Assembly (NCBI GenBank): GCA_017417315.1
Contig: JAFPZK010000053.1
Location: forward strand, 124,001 to 188,000
Length of the DNA: 64,000 bases
Origin: Bacteroidales bacterium
GTDB lineage: Bacteria > Bacteroidota > Bacteroidia > Bacteroidales > UBA3824
Direction of reading: 5' to 3'
Positions 8,362 through 16,488 of this stretch are shown here, one piece after another. Position 1 is the first letter of the stretch, and each line of letters opens with the position of its first letter. The notes beneath the pieces were generated by a model. It did not search any database. It was not told the origin of the DNA and saw nothing but the letters and a program-made list of their open reading frames with translations. The position numbers and the translations under genes were made by a program.

Positions 8362-11181
8362 ATGGAAGACAAGGACATACGACAAAAACTCGTTATTCAA
8401 ACCAAGTTTTGGAGCGATAAAGAAGGTTACGAAAAAGGCAAAACGCAACAGTTTTGGAATTCTATTTTACGATGTTTTGATCCTATGATAGATTTGCCGA
8501 ATACTATCGTCTACGAAAAACAAGTGAAAGACCCGACTACGGGAAACACCAAATTCATAGACGCTTATATTCCGCACACCCGCGTTTTAATTGAGCAAAA
8601 AAGCAGCAAAATCGCCCTCGACAAGCCCGAACACCAATCAGGCGGCGCAATGCTAACACCGTTTCAACAGGCTGAGCGTTACGACAACTGGCTGCCGCTC
8701 GACGAAAAGGCGCGTTACATCGTTTGCTCCAACTTCCGCACTATCGAAATTCACGACCGCAACAAGCCGTTAGAACCGCCTTACATAATCCCTTTTACGG
8801 AAGACGGCGTGTCGAAAAACTATTACCGCCTGAAATTTCTTTTAGACAAAGGCTCTACCATTACCGCCCTCGAAACCGCCGTATCAAAAGCCGCCGCTCT
8901 CCAAATCGGCGAACTTTACAACGACATTCTAAGCCTTTACACCAAAGACGAACTAACGCCCGAACTCTTCCACAATATCAACGTTTTTTGCGTAAGACTC
9001 GTTTTTTGTGTGTACGCCGAAGATTCGTTGGTGTTCAGCAAAAAAGATATGTTCGGACTTTATTTGCAGTCTTTTAACAGAGACCGCTTTGAATTTCGTC
9101 TGCACCTGAAACGCCTTTTTCAAGTGCTCAACACCCCGATAGAAAAACGCGACCCCGAAGAAAAACGGCTCAACGAATTTCCATACACCAACGGCGGACT
9201 TTTTGCCTTAGAAACAAGTCTGCCAAAATTCACCGAAACCATCGCCTTCAACATCACGCAGAAAATTTCGCTCGGCTTTGATTGGAGTCCGATAAACCCT
9301 GCAATATTCGGGGCGATGTTTGAGAGCACATTGTCGTCAAAAGACCGTCGCGAAGGCGGTATGCACTACACCACAACCGACAATATCGACAAGGCTCTCG
9401 CGCCGCTTTTCCTCAATAGTTTACGCCAACGGCTCGAAGATGCTGTCCAAATCCCCGACCTCAATACCAAGCGCGACGCATTGCTCGCCCTGCAAGACGA
9501 TTTGGCGTCGGTGAAAATCCTCGACCCCGCGTGTGGCTCGGGCAATTTCCTGACCTACTGTTTTATGGAACTCCGCCGTATGGAAAACAAAATCCTGTAC
9601 GAATTGCACACGGCGGGAATTTCATTGAACGAAAACCCCATCAAGGTTTCATTGTCGCAGTTTTATGGTTTTGAAATCAACGACTTTGCCGTTGATACCG
9701 CCAAGACCGCGCTGTGGATTGCGCAAAACCAAATGCTCCACGAAACGCAGCAAATCCTCGGCGAAAACATTGCCGAACTTCCGCTCTGCAATATCGACAC
9801 CATCCACTGCGTCAACGCTTTACGAATCAATTGGGAGGATTATGTAAAGCCGTCAGAATTGGATTATATTGTCGGCAATCCGCCGTTTTACGGATATTCA
9901 TTGCAATCCAAAGAACAAAAAGGAGATGTATTGGCAACGTTTGGCGACGATTGGAAAAATGTCGGCACAATGGATTATGTAAGTTGTTGGTACAAAAAGG
10001 CTTTTGATTTTATAAAACAAAATCCTAAAATCCGTTGCGCCTTTGTATCCACCAACTCGATATGTCAGGGCGAACAGGTCGCAAACCTTTGGAAACCATT
10101 GTTTGAAGACGGATTGGTAATTGATTTTGCCTACCGTACATTCCGTTGGGAAAGCGATTCTATTGGAATGGCACACGTGCATTGTGTTATCATCGGTTTT
10201 TCGATAAAAAATGCTGCACACGCCACCGTAGAGACGCAAAATTTTGCGTCTCTACAAACGCCACGCTGCATCTACAACGCCGACGGCACAATCGAAAATG
10301 CAAAAAACATCAACGCATATCTTCTCGATGGTCCGAATGTTTTTGTCGAAAGCCGCAACAAACCGATTTGCAATGTGTCGGCAATGATGAAAGGTAATAT
10401 GCCAACAGATAATGGTAATTTCATAATTGAAGGGGATAAATATTTCGATTTTTTGACACTCGAACCAAAAGCAAAACCATATATAAAGCCATACATCGGC
10501 GCAGAAGAATTTTTGCACAACAAAAAACGCTATTGTCTTTGGCTGAAAGATGCTAATCTAATGGAAATAAGCAAAATGCCATTGGTAATGGAACGAGTAA
10601 AAGCGGTACGTGATTTCCGTTTAAAAAGCAAAAAGGCTGCAACCAACAAAAAAGCGGAAACGCCTACATTATTTGATGAAATTCGTCAACCCGATTCAAA
10701 CTATTTGCTTGTTCCGTGCCATTCGTCAGAGAAACGGAGATATATTCCAATTGGTTATATGGATAAGGATGTTATTTCAAGCAATGCAAATCTTATCATC
10801 CCCAACGCCACCCTCTACGAATTTGGCATCCTCACCTCGATAGTCCACAATGCGTGGATGCGAGTTGTAGCGGGACGATTGAAATCGGATTATCGTTACA
10901 GCAAGGATATTGTCTATAACAATTTTCCGTGGCCTTCATCAATTGACAATGGACAATTGACAATTGACAATGCCGCACAGAAGATATTGGACATCCGCGA
11001 AAAATACCTGAAACAAGGCGCGTCGCTTGCCGACCTTTACGGCGAAAATCTCGAACTTTTGTTCACCGACCTCGCCAATGCGCACAGGGAATTAGACAAA
11101 GTGGTTTTGTCGCTGTACGGACTTGGCAAGGATGCGAGCGAGGCTGAGATGGTGGGAAGATTGTTTGAAATGATAGGGTGA
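8362..11181 (+). CDS. MmeI-like (type IIL) restriction-modification enzyme
   Basis: The 939-residue single-chain enzyme has the order seen in MmeI. The N-terminal nuclease carries FIDAYIPHTRVLIEQKSS, giving D-x10-E-x-K. A helical linker ends at REGGMHYTTTDNIDKAL. The gamma-class adenine methyltransferase has motif I DPACGSGNF (about residues 391-399) and motif IV NPPF (about 506-509). A target-recognition region follows, and the C-terminal segment has SLADLYGENL and HRELDKVVLSLYGL. Such enzymes cut unmethylated DNA about 20 bp from their site and protect self by methylating one strand. Two dispersed repeats lie in frame inside the recognition region (10228-10255) and C-terminal domain (10942-10973), adding residues without breaking the frame. 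ATG 8362 is chosen because the longer TTG start lies in the promoter. Confidence 0.85.
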   Translation: MEDKDIRQKLVIQTKFWSDKEGYEKGKTQQFWNSILRCFDPMIDLPNTIVYEKQVKDPTTGNTKFIDAYIPHTRVLIEQKSSKIALDKPEHQSGGAMLTPFQQAERYDNWLPLDEKARYIVCSNFRTIEIHDRNKPLEPPYIIPFTEDGVSKNYYRLKFLLDKGSTITALETAVSKAAALQIGELYNDILSLYTKDELTPELFHNINVFCVRLVFCVYAEDSLVFSKKDMFGLYLQSFNRDRFEFRLHLKRLFQVLNTPIEKRDPEEKRLNEFPYTNGGLFALETSLPKFTETIAFNITQKISLGFDWSPINPAIFGAMFESTLSSKDRREGGMHYTTTDNIDKALAPLFLNSLRQRLEDAVQIPDLNTKRDALLALQDDLASVKILDPACGSGNFLTYCFMELRRMENKILYELHTAGISLNENPIKVSLSQFYGFEINDFAVDTAKTALWIAQNQMLHETQQILGENIAELPLCNIDTIHCVNALRINWEDYVKPSELDYIVGNPPFYGYSLQSKEQKGDVLATFGDDWKNVGTMDYVSCWYKKAFDFIKQNPKIRCAFVSTNSICQGEQVANLWKPLFEDGLVIDFAYRTFRWESDSIGMAHVHCVIIGFSIKNAAHATVETQNFASLQTPRCIYNADGTIENAKNINAYLLDGPNVFVESRNKPICNVSAMMKGNMPTDNGNFIIEGDKYFDFLTLEPKAKPYIKPYIGAEEFLHNKKRYCLWLKDANLMEISKMPLVMERVKAVRDFRLKSKKAATNKKAETPTLFDEIRQPDSNYLLVPCHSSEKRRYIPIGYMDKDVISSNANLIIPNATLYEFGILTSIVHNAWMRVVAGRLKSDYRYSKDIVYNNFPWPSSIDNGQLTIDNAAQKILDIREKYLKQGASLADLYGENLELLFTDLANAHRELDKVVLSLYGLGKDASEAEMVGRLFEMIG
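10228..10255. repeat. 28-bp perfect palindrome inserted in frame in the MmeI-like gene
   Basis: The arms GTAGAGACGCAAAA and TTTTGCGTCTCTAC meet with no loop. Inside the gene it encodes about VETQNFASLQ. Palindromes of this agacgcaaaattttgcgtct type are dispersed in various bacterial genomes, so it looks like a repeat insertion rather than native coding sequence. Confidence 0.75.
10942..10973. repeat. ATTGACA heptamer repeat inserted in frame in the MmeI-like gene
   Basis: Four consecutive heptamers (ATTGACA, ATGGACA, ATTGACA, ATTGACA) encode roughly SIDNGQLTIDN between FPWP and the AAQKILDIR helix. The array matches the one at 5411-5474. Confidence 0.8.
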
Positions 11182-11197
11182 GAAACGGCTTGACTGC

Positions 11198-11223
11198 AAT
11201 TCGACAATTACAATTGTCGAATT
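11198..11223. terminator. Near-perfect palindrome after the MmeI-like gene, possible terminator
   Basis: Twelve-bp arms AATTCGACAATT and AATTGTCGAATT with a 2-nt loop lie 16 bp after the stop at 11181. There is no immediate T run, although CCCTTTTTT follows at 11232-11240. It could be a terminator or a protein-binding palindrome. Confidence 0.4.
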
Positions 11224-11241
11224 AATCACTACCCTTTTTTC

Positions 11242-11282
11242 GGTATCACTCAGCCCTTAAAATACCTATTTCACTGTATTGC
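11242..11282. repeat. 41-bp intergenic repeat, copy 1
   Basis: Runs from GGTATCACTCAGCCC to CACTGTATTGC and matches 15581-15620 with four substitutions and one indel. It lies between the MmeI-like gene and the DUF6922/AbiEii pair. No function is known to me. Confidence 0.75.
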
Positions 11283-11325
11283 ACCCACCCAAAAGATTGT
11301 GAATTATTTTTTGTCGGGAAAAAAA

Positions 11326-11357
11326 TTTGTTCAGATAAATATGTTTTTGTAACTTTG
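11326..11357 (+). promoter_or_regulatory. Consensus promoter for the DUF6922/AbiEii pair
   Basis: TTTG 11326-11329, 20 bp, TAACTTTG 11350-11357. The start at TTG 11360 would lie at the transcription start, so ATG 11387 is preferred. Confidence 0.8.
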
Positions 11358-11386
11358 CATTGCAAACGAAAAAATCATATAAAGAT

Positions 11387-11707
11387 ATGTTGTATTTTGC
11401 TGACTATAAACAACATAAGGATTGCAAAATCAATCCAACGCTATTGTGGGAGTATGAAACGGAAGGATTCGACTTCAAGGCAATGCGCAAAATAGTTGTG
11501 CAGAGGGTCTTGGAACGAGGATGGACAAACGACTACTACGCAATGTTCAATCTGTATGGTTATAGATCTGTACGTCAGACAGTTAAAGATATTCCGTATT
11601 TAAATGACAAGGATATGCACTTTGTGTGTCAATTGTTCAATCTTAAAAAGGAGGAATTAAAATGTTACAAGAACAAACTCTCAAAGCCTCAACATTGGAA
11701 CTCCTGA
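11387..11707 (+). CDS. DUF6922-like putative antitoxin
   Basis: The 106-residue protein begins MLYFADYKQHKDCKINPTLLWEYE. It carries the pattern of the DUF6922 family: DFKAMRKIVVQRVLERG, the aromatic motif DYYAMFNLYGY, and a C-terminal IPYLNDKDMHFVCQLFNL. This family typically precedes an AbiEii/AbiGii-type nucleotidyltransferase toxin in Bacteroidota, as it does here, so an antitoxin role is inferred from context. The 3' end overlaps the next gene by 46 nt, which suggests coupled translation. The protein is mainly helical, with no membrane segment or signal peptide. Confidence 0.65.
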   Translation: MLYFADYKQHKDCKINPTLLWEYETEGFDFKAMRKIVVQRVLERGWTNDYYAMFNLYGYRSVRQTVKDIPYLNDKDMHFVCQLFNLKKEELKCYKNKLSKPQHWNS

Positions 11708-12300
11708 AAACGCTAATGGCGGACAAAGAATTGAATGGGTTTTATCTCGTGGGAGGCACAGCACTTGCATTGCAAATTGGACACAGGATTAGCATCGACT
11801 TGGATTTGTTTACCGACACCAACTTCGACAATGCTCAACTCCGCGAACATTTGGAAAATAATTACAATTTTAGGACAGACTATATAGCCAATAATACACT
11901 GAAAGGAGAAATTTCAGGAGTAAAAATCGACTGCATCGCCCACAAATATAAATGGATTGACACATTTACAGACAACGGAATTAGATTGGCAGGGTTGAAA
12001 GACATCTGCGCAATGAAACTCAATTCGATTGCGGGCAACGGCACAAGAATCAAAGATTTCATTGATTTAGCATTTTTGACGGAGCATTATTCGTTGCGGC
12101 AGATGTTGGGTTTCTTTGAAGAAAAATACAACGCCAATCCTGTAATGATTCTAAAAGCAATTACATTCTTTGACGAAATCAATTACGACGAGCCTGTAAA
12201 AATGTGCAACGTCAAAAAACTAAATTGGAAAAAGATTGAAAAACGGCTTCAAGAATCAGCAAAATATATTGACAAAAAATTCTCCGAACCGCCGTTATAG
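11662..12300 (+). CDS. AbiEii/AbiGii-type nucleotidyltransferase toxin
   Basis: The 212-residue protein has the DNA polymerase beta-type nucleotidyltransferase core: YLVGGTALALQIGHRISIDLDLF at about residues 30-52, holding the GG motif and the D-x-D metal-binding aspartates. Later come GVKIDCIAHKY with the third acidic residue, GIRLAGLKDICAMKLNSIAGNGTRIKDFIDL and a helical C-terminus. The AGGAGG ribosome-binding site is strong and the start ATG 11662 lies inside the upstream antitoxin frame. Family members transfer nucleotides to tRNA or other acceptors, stopping growth. Unlike the AbiEii at 7130-7658, this one appears complete. Confidence 0.8.
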   Translation: MLQEQTLKASTLELLKTLMADKELNGFYLVGGTALALQIGHRISIDLDLFTDTNFDNAQLREHLENNYNFRTDYIANNTLKGEISGVKIDCIAHKYKWIDTFTDNGIRLAGLKDICAMKLNSIAGNGTRIKDFIDLAFLTEHYSLRQMLGFFEEKYNANPVMILKAITFFDEINYDEPVKMCNVKKLNWKKIEKRLQESAKYIDKKFSEPPL

Positions 12301-12301
12301 A

Positions 12302-12367
12302 AATCCAAACCAAGTTTTGGAACGCATAAGAAATGGTGGGGAGATTGTTTGAGATGATAGGATGAGA
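12302..12367 (+). pseudogene. Relic of a second MmeI-like gene: only its two ends remain
   Basis: Bases 12302-12331 match 8395-8424 near the start of the intact MmeI-like gene (shared core CAAACCAAGTTTTGGA). Bases 12332-12367 match 11150-11185 at its end (shared cores ATGGTGGG, AGATTGTTTGA and ATGATAGG) with about three mismatches in 36. The roughly 2.7 kb that should separate these ends is gone. This is direct evidence for a former second copy on the far side of the toxin-antitoxin pair. Confidence 0.75.
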
Positions 12368-12370
12368 GAT

Positions 12371-13066
12371 TTAAATAATCCTATTCAAAACTTCCGTTGC
12401 AGTTATGCTCATTTTGCAGAAAGCGAACCATTTTTTGCCGAGGTCTTTGAGTGATGCTCCGATGTGATAAACGGTGTCGTCGATGATTAAGAAACGGTCG
12501 TGAGAATTGGTGAATTGATGGATTGTAATCGGGGCGTATTGGGCGTTGTGCCGTTGAACGTCAAGTTGCAACTGTGGCGTAAAGTTTTTGGTGTAAATTG
12601 TTGCCGAAACGTTTTGCAGACGTTTGTCAAGCATTTGCAAAACTGAATCGTCAACGTAATTGTCAATGAGGACAACACGCTGTTTCGCATTGCGGATTAG
12701 GTCGTTGGCAAATTTGTATGCATCAAAAATCTGTCCGTCGTAAAAAATGCCTTCCACGGGCGGCAACGAGGTTTTCACAAAGAAGTCGATTTTGTTGGAA
12801 TGTTCAATCAACAATTGCTGATGACTATCTAATTGACTCTCGATTTTTGTAAGTCGTTGGTTAAGAGCATATCCGCGAAGAAGATAGTCTTTCAAAACTT
12901 TCGTCGCCCAAATTCTAAACTGAGTGCCCCTGCGACTTTTGACACGGTAGCCGACAGATATAATAACGTCAAGGTTATAATACAATGTACGGTAATTTTT
13001 GCCATCAGCGGCAGTTGTCAAGGATTCCTTGACAACTGAATTTTTATCAAGTGTACAACAAAAAAC
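12371..13066 (-). pseudogene. RhuM-like protein gene, 5' end missing
   Basis: The frame resembles the RhuM family: NSVVKESLTTAADGKNYRTLYYNLDVIISVGYRV, then RRGTQFRIWATKVLKDYLLRGYALN, a linker, and a C-terminal PLD-like region with SHDRFLIIDDTVYHIGASLKDLGKKW. Complete members have about 60 more residues in front, a helix-turn-helix part. Here an in-frame stop lies near 13069-13071 and only NVFCCTL precedes the homologous start, so the N-terminus is lost. A shorter protein from the TTG at 13021 (216 residues) could still be made. The gene points toward the MmeI relic and belongs to the same defence-rich stretch; RhuM function is unknown. Confidence 0.65.
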
Positions 13067-13113
13067 ATTTTAAACAAATTCTAAATATTCTTTTGTTTTT
13101 ATATGTTTATTTT

Positions 13114-14694
13114 TTACCCCTTTCTTTTCATTCCTTCGACCTTTGATTTCAACGCCCTGAACGTAACGTCTTCTTGAATGCCCATCGTGCGCATTATCGC
13201 CGCCTTGTCAAAACCTTGCACCGAAAGTATTTTGTAAAACATCTGACGGGGATTAAGTCCGTTGTAATCGTCTTCAATTTGTGTTATAAGACTGAGATTC
13301 AGGGTTTTGTAATATTCAATAAATTTCTCGTAATCCTTTTTGTTCCATTGCGACGAATTGCCGCCGCTGAGAAAAATTTGTTCGTAAAGTATTTTGCCGT
13401 CGCGATAAATCTCGGCATAACGGCTCTCAATTTCAAGGATTTTCTTTTGTAACCGCTGAATTTCTTTATCGTTTTCAGTGGATTTTTCAAGGGCTTGAAG
13501 TTCGTCGATTTTATCGCGCGACTCTTTGAGTATCTGACGGTTAACAGACATTTCTCGTTCGTAACGCCGCCTCTGAACCGCCGCCAAAATCGTTATCAAC
13601 GCCACCAAACAAACAAAAATAATCACCCACCGCTGAAAACGATTCTGATTTTCAAGCAGTTCCAACTGGAAATCGTATTTTTCGCTGTTTTGAGATACTT
13701 TATAATTGTTTGCCCAATTGATAAGCGCATTTTTTACTTCGATGACAATATCTGCGGACTTTGTTGCCTTTTCGTAATCGCCGATTTTTTTGTAATAATT
13801 GTAAAAACTTTCGTAACAAATAACGTTAGGATACGATAAAAAAAATCTGTTGTTTTTGAAATATTCTTCTGCCTCGGCTGTCTGATTGCGGAGAAAAAGA
13901 ATTTTCAAAATTGAAAGTTTCGCATAATCGGTGTCAGCAGATTTTGGTTTGTCGGTCAATACTTTACGGGCAAAACGTTCGCATTTTTCGGGTTCGTCAT
14001 CAGCAAAAATCCACGCATATTTGCTCAGATATGCGTAATTCGTAGTATCGGGCTGACAACGCGAAATATAAATTTTCGCACTGTCAAACTTATTGTCTGC
14101 GGCGAAAAAAAACGCTTTGTTAAGATACAAGTCTTCCCTTTGCCGCTGATTATGAACGTATTTCCCGACAGAATCAATTAACGGAATCGCAGCCTTCAAA
14201 TTCAAATTATTGGTGCTGTAACAGAGTTTTAAGTTCGCTAAATAATACTTTAACTCCGTGTTATTCAGTTTGTTGATGATTCTTTCAGATTGTTTTAGAT
14301 AATAAATGCCGTCGTTGTGCCGCGCCATAAGATAAAGTTTTTGAGATTTCAGCAGCAACGAATATGCAAGTTTTTCTGTGTCAGAGGTTTTGGCGTAATA
14401 ACCGATTAAATTTTCAACACTTGTGGTGTCAATAAATTTGAAAAGTTGTGTTAAATCCTCCTCAGCGTTCAACATATCCATAAATTCGTTCAAAAAAATG
14501 CAGTACATACTATCCGCTTTCGTCAGCGGCGTACGAATTTCCAATTTATGATTGTTGAAATATTCTTGCGCCATTTTGTATTCCCCGTCGTCAATAAGAG
14601 AATAAATACGGTCGAAAAGTTGCTGATTTTCAGAATGTTCCTTACATGCAACAAGCCCCAAAACGATAAATGCTATAAATATAATTTTTGACAT
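13114..14694 (-). CDS. TPR lipoprotein-type membrane regulator with C-terminal HTH
   Basis: ATG 14694 begins MSKIIFIAFIVLGLVAC, a lipoprotein-like signal (the frame opens 27 nt earlier). The first two thirds (to about residue 350) are helical TPR-like repeats that should lie outside the inner membrane. A membrane helix (WVIIFVCLVALITILAAV) follows, then a coiled coil to about residue 440, and a cytoplasmic C-terminus ending FDKAAIMRTMGIQEDVTFRALKSKVEGM, with helix-turn-helix spacing. Many Bacteroidota genomes hold such one-protein sensors; the signal and targets are unknown. A second member with the same plan lies at 39914-41521. TATCTTTG, a possible -7 box, lies at 14719-14726 on this strand. 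Confidence 0.7.
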   Translation of the reverse strand: MSKIIFIAFIVLGLVACKEHSENQQLFDRIYSLIDDGEYKMAQEYFNNHKLEIRTPLTKADSMYCIFLNEFMDMLNAEEDLTQLFKFIDTTSVENLIGYYAKTSDTEKLAYSLLLKSQKLYLMARHNDGIYYLKQSERIINKLNNTELKYYLANLKLCYSTNNLNLKAAIPLIDSVGKYVHNQRQREDLYLNKAFFFAADNKFDSAKIYISRCQPDTTNYAYLSKYAWIFADDEPEKCERFARKVLTDKPKSADTDYAKLSILKILFLRNQTAEAEEYFKNNRFFLSYPNVICYESFYNYYKKIGDYEKATKSADIVIEVKNALINWANNYKVSQNSEKYDFQLELLENQNRFQRWVIIFVCLVALITILAAVQRRRYEREMSVNRQILKESRDKIDELQALEKSTENDKEIQRLQKKILEIESRYAEIYRDGKILYEQIFLSGGNSSQWNKKDYEKFIEYYKTLNLSLITQIEDDYNGLNPRQMFYKILSVQGFDKAAIMRTMGIQEDVTFRALKSKVEGMKRKG

Positions 14695-14846
14695 TTTTTG
14701 ATTTCTTAGTTTTAACGGCAAAGATATAATAAATTATTGATAATCACGATGTAACAAAACGGCAACGCTGTTAATGTTTTTGTTAATAAAAGTATTTATA
14801 ATGTTGATATTCAGCACTTTTGACGGCAACATCGGCAAAAAAATAT

Positions 14847-14878
14847 TTGGAGAAAATTTGTTTTTATCTTTACATTTG
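14847..14878 (+). promoter_or_regulatory. Consensus promoter for the repeat lipoprotein gene
   Basis: TTTG 14847-14850, 20 bp, TACATTTG 14871-14878, ending 35 bp before ATG 14914. Confidence 0.8.
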
Positions 14879-14913
14879 CCTCACAATCACAAACCATTTA
14901 AACTTTAAAGAAA

Positions 14914-15561
14914 ATGAAAACGATTAAACAAAGTTTTTTAGCAGCACTTTTATGTGCATTGACATTTTTTTCGTGCGGACAATCGCAATCACAACAGCGC
15001 ACCGAAACCGCCGAAACGCAGTACATCACCCTCAGCGCAGAGCAGTTGAAAAACTATGAGGGCAAATTCACAAATTCGTTGCTCAGAATGGACGTTGAAA
15101 TAACTTCCACTGGTACGTATTTAGTCGGACAAGCCACGGGGCAAGCCGGATTTCCGCTGAATGCCGCGACAGAAACTCAGTTTGAGTATAAGCCGGCTGA
15201 CGTAAAAATAGTTTTTGCCGGCGACAAAAAGTCCTTTGTTTTGCAGCAAAGAGGCGGCGAATTTGAGTTTCAGAAGTCGGGTGAAGTAGAAGCAGTCAAC
15301 TATTTGACGCTAAGCAAAGAACAACTTGAAAAGTTTGTCGGAGTTTATCATTCAGAGGATTTGAACATGGACTTAGACGTTACTCTTGACGGAAATCAGT
15401 TGAAAGGGCAAGGCACGGGACAAGCAGCGTTTCCGCTGAATGCAACGAGTGAAGATACTTTTGTTTTCAAGCCCGCCGACATCGAAATTAAGTTTGATGT
15501 TATCAGCAACAAGTTGTCTCTCAAACAGCACGGAAGAGATTTTGTACTCGTAAAAAAGTAA
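14914..15561 (+). CDS. Lipoprotein made of two tandem ~80-residue beta domains
   Basis: The 215-residue product has a signal peptide with lipobox FFSC (Cys22). It then repeats one unit twice, at about residues 37-120 and 130-214. Each unit reads YxTLSxEQLxxYxGxY, MDxxVT, a GQATGQ/GQGTGQ turn, FPLNA, KPADIxIxF and a closing Q-x-G strand. The repeat resembles the small C-terminal domain (DUF3471 type) attached to some beta-lactamase-like proteins, here free-standing and duplicated. The function is not known; such domains are thought to bind ligands or partners. It has its own promoter and lies upstream of the ZIP transporter, which has a separate promoter. Confidence 0.7.
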   Translation: MKTIKQSFLAALLCALTFFSCGQSQSQQRTETAETQYITLSAEQLKNYEGKFTNSLLRMDVEITSTGTYLVGQATGQAGFPLNAATETQFEYKPADVKIVFAGDKKSFVLQQRGGEFEFQKSGEVEAVNYLTLSKEQLEKFVGVYHSEDLNMDLDVTLDGNQLKGQGTGQAAFPLNATSEDTFVFKPADIEIKFDVISNKLSLKQHGRDFVLVKK

Positions 15562-15580
15562 GTGAAGTTACTTATTTGGT

Positions 15581-15620
15581 GGTATCGTTCTGCCCTAAAA
15601 TACCTATTTCGCTGTATTGC
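15581..15620. repeat. 41-bp intergenic repeat, copy 2, overlapping the ZIP gene promoter
   Basis: Matches 11242-11282 (GGTATC, GCCC, TAAAATACCTATTTC and CTGTATTGC are shared). The terminal TTG at 15617-15619 also serves as the upstream promoter box of the ZIP transporter gene. Confidence 0.75.
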
Positions 15621-15647
15621 TGTCTTGAAAATTATGCGGTAATTTTG
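15617..15647 (+). promoter_or_regulatory. Consensus promoter for the ZIP transporter gene
   Basis: TTG 15617-15619, 20 bp, TAATTTTG 15640-15647, just before ATG 15665. Confidence 0.8.
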
Positions 15648-15664
15648 CAATCAAAAAAAAAAAT

Positions 15665-16411
15665 ATGGACAACGTAATGATATGCGCCCTCGGACTTTGC
15701 GGAGCGACTTTAATCGGCACAGTGATAGGATTTTTCATCAAGGAATTGCCGCATAAGTGGAACGATACCGTTTTGGGATTTTGTGCGGGGCTGATGCTTG
15801 CAGCGGCGTTGGTGGGATTGATTTTGCCGTCGGTGAAGTCGGCGTCAAATTGGTGGATACCGTTGGCGGGCGTCGGCGTGGGAGCGTTGTTCCTGAATGT
15901 CTTGGACTTCTTTATGCCTCATCTCCACAAGATTACGGGTCTCGACGAAAACGAACAGCACGTCAACAACAGCACAATAGACCATGTTTTGTTGTTTGTT
16001 TTGGCTGTTGCAATCCACAAATTTCCCGAAGGCATGGCTTCTGGCGTGGGTTTCAACGATGCCGAACACATCTCCAACGCTTGGGGCGTTACGTTTGGCA
16101 TCGCGCTCCAAAACGTACCCGAAGGAATGGTTGTAGTATCGCCCCTTTTGTTGCTCGGTGTCAGCAAGTTACGCACGTTTATAATTTCTTTGGTGATAGG
16201 CTGTTTGGAGATAGCGGGCGTATTGACGGGATATTTTTTGGGCGGAATATCGGCGATGTTCCTACCGTTCATGTTAGCGTTTGCGGGCGGGGCGATGCTC
16301 TACGTTGTCAGCGACGAAATGATTCCCGAAACCCATGCTCACGGCTTTCAAAAACAGGCTACGTATGCGCTCTTGGCGGGAGTGATGGTGTTTTTGATGA
16401 TGGAAAAATAA
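15665..16411 (+). CDS. ZIP-family divalent metal transporter
   Basis: The 248-residue protein has about eight membrane helices. It carries the two ZIP metal-site motifs: HKFPEGMASGVGF at about residues 119-131 and ALQNVPEGMVV at about 148-158. A histidine-bearing loop (PHLHKITGLDENEQH) precedes them. ZIP proteins move zinc, iron or manganese into the cytoplasm; the substrate cannot be told by eye, and the form resembles the GufA/ZupT side of the family. The gene has its own promoter overlapping a 41-bp repeat shared with 11242-11282. Confidence 0.85.
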   Translation: MDNVMICALGLCGATLIGTVIGFFIKELPHKWNDTVLGFCAGLMLAAALVGLILPSVKSASNWWIPLAGVGVGALFLNVLDFFMPHLHKITGLDENEQHVNNSTIDHVLLFVLAVAIHKFPEGMASGVGFNDAEHISNAWGVTFGIALQNVPEGMVVVSPLLLLGVSKLRTFIISLVIGCLEIAGVLTGYFLGGISAMFLPFMLAFAGGAMLYVVSDEMIPETHAHGFQKQATYALLAGVMVFLMMEK

Positions 16412-16488
16412 AAATTTTACGACAAATTTTTTTTTCTCGCGTAAAAAAAATAATTTTGCGTTATAAAAATAACTTCAAAAACATTTAT

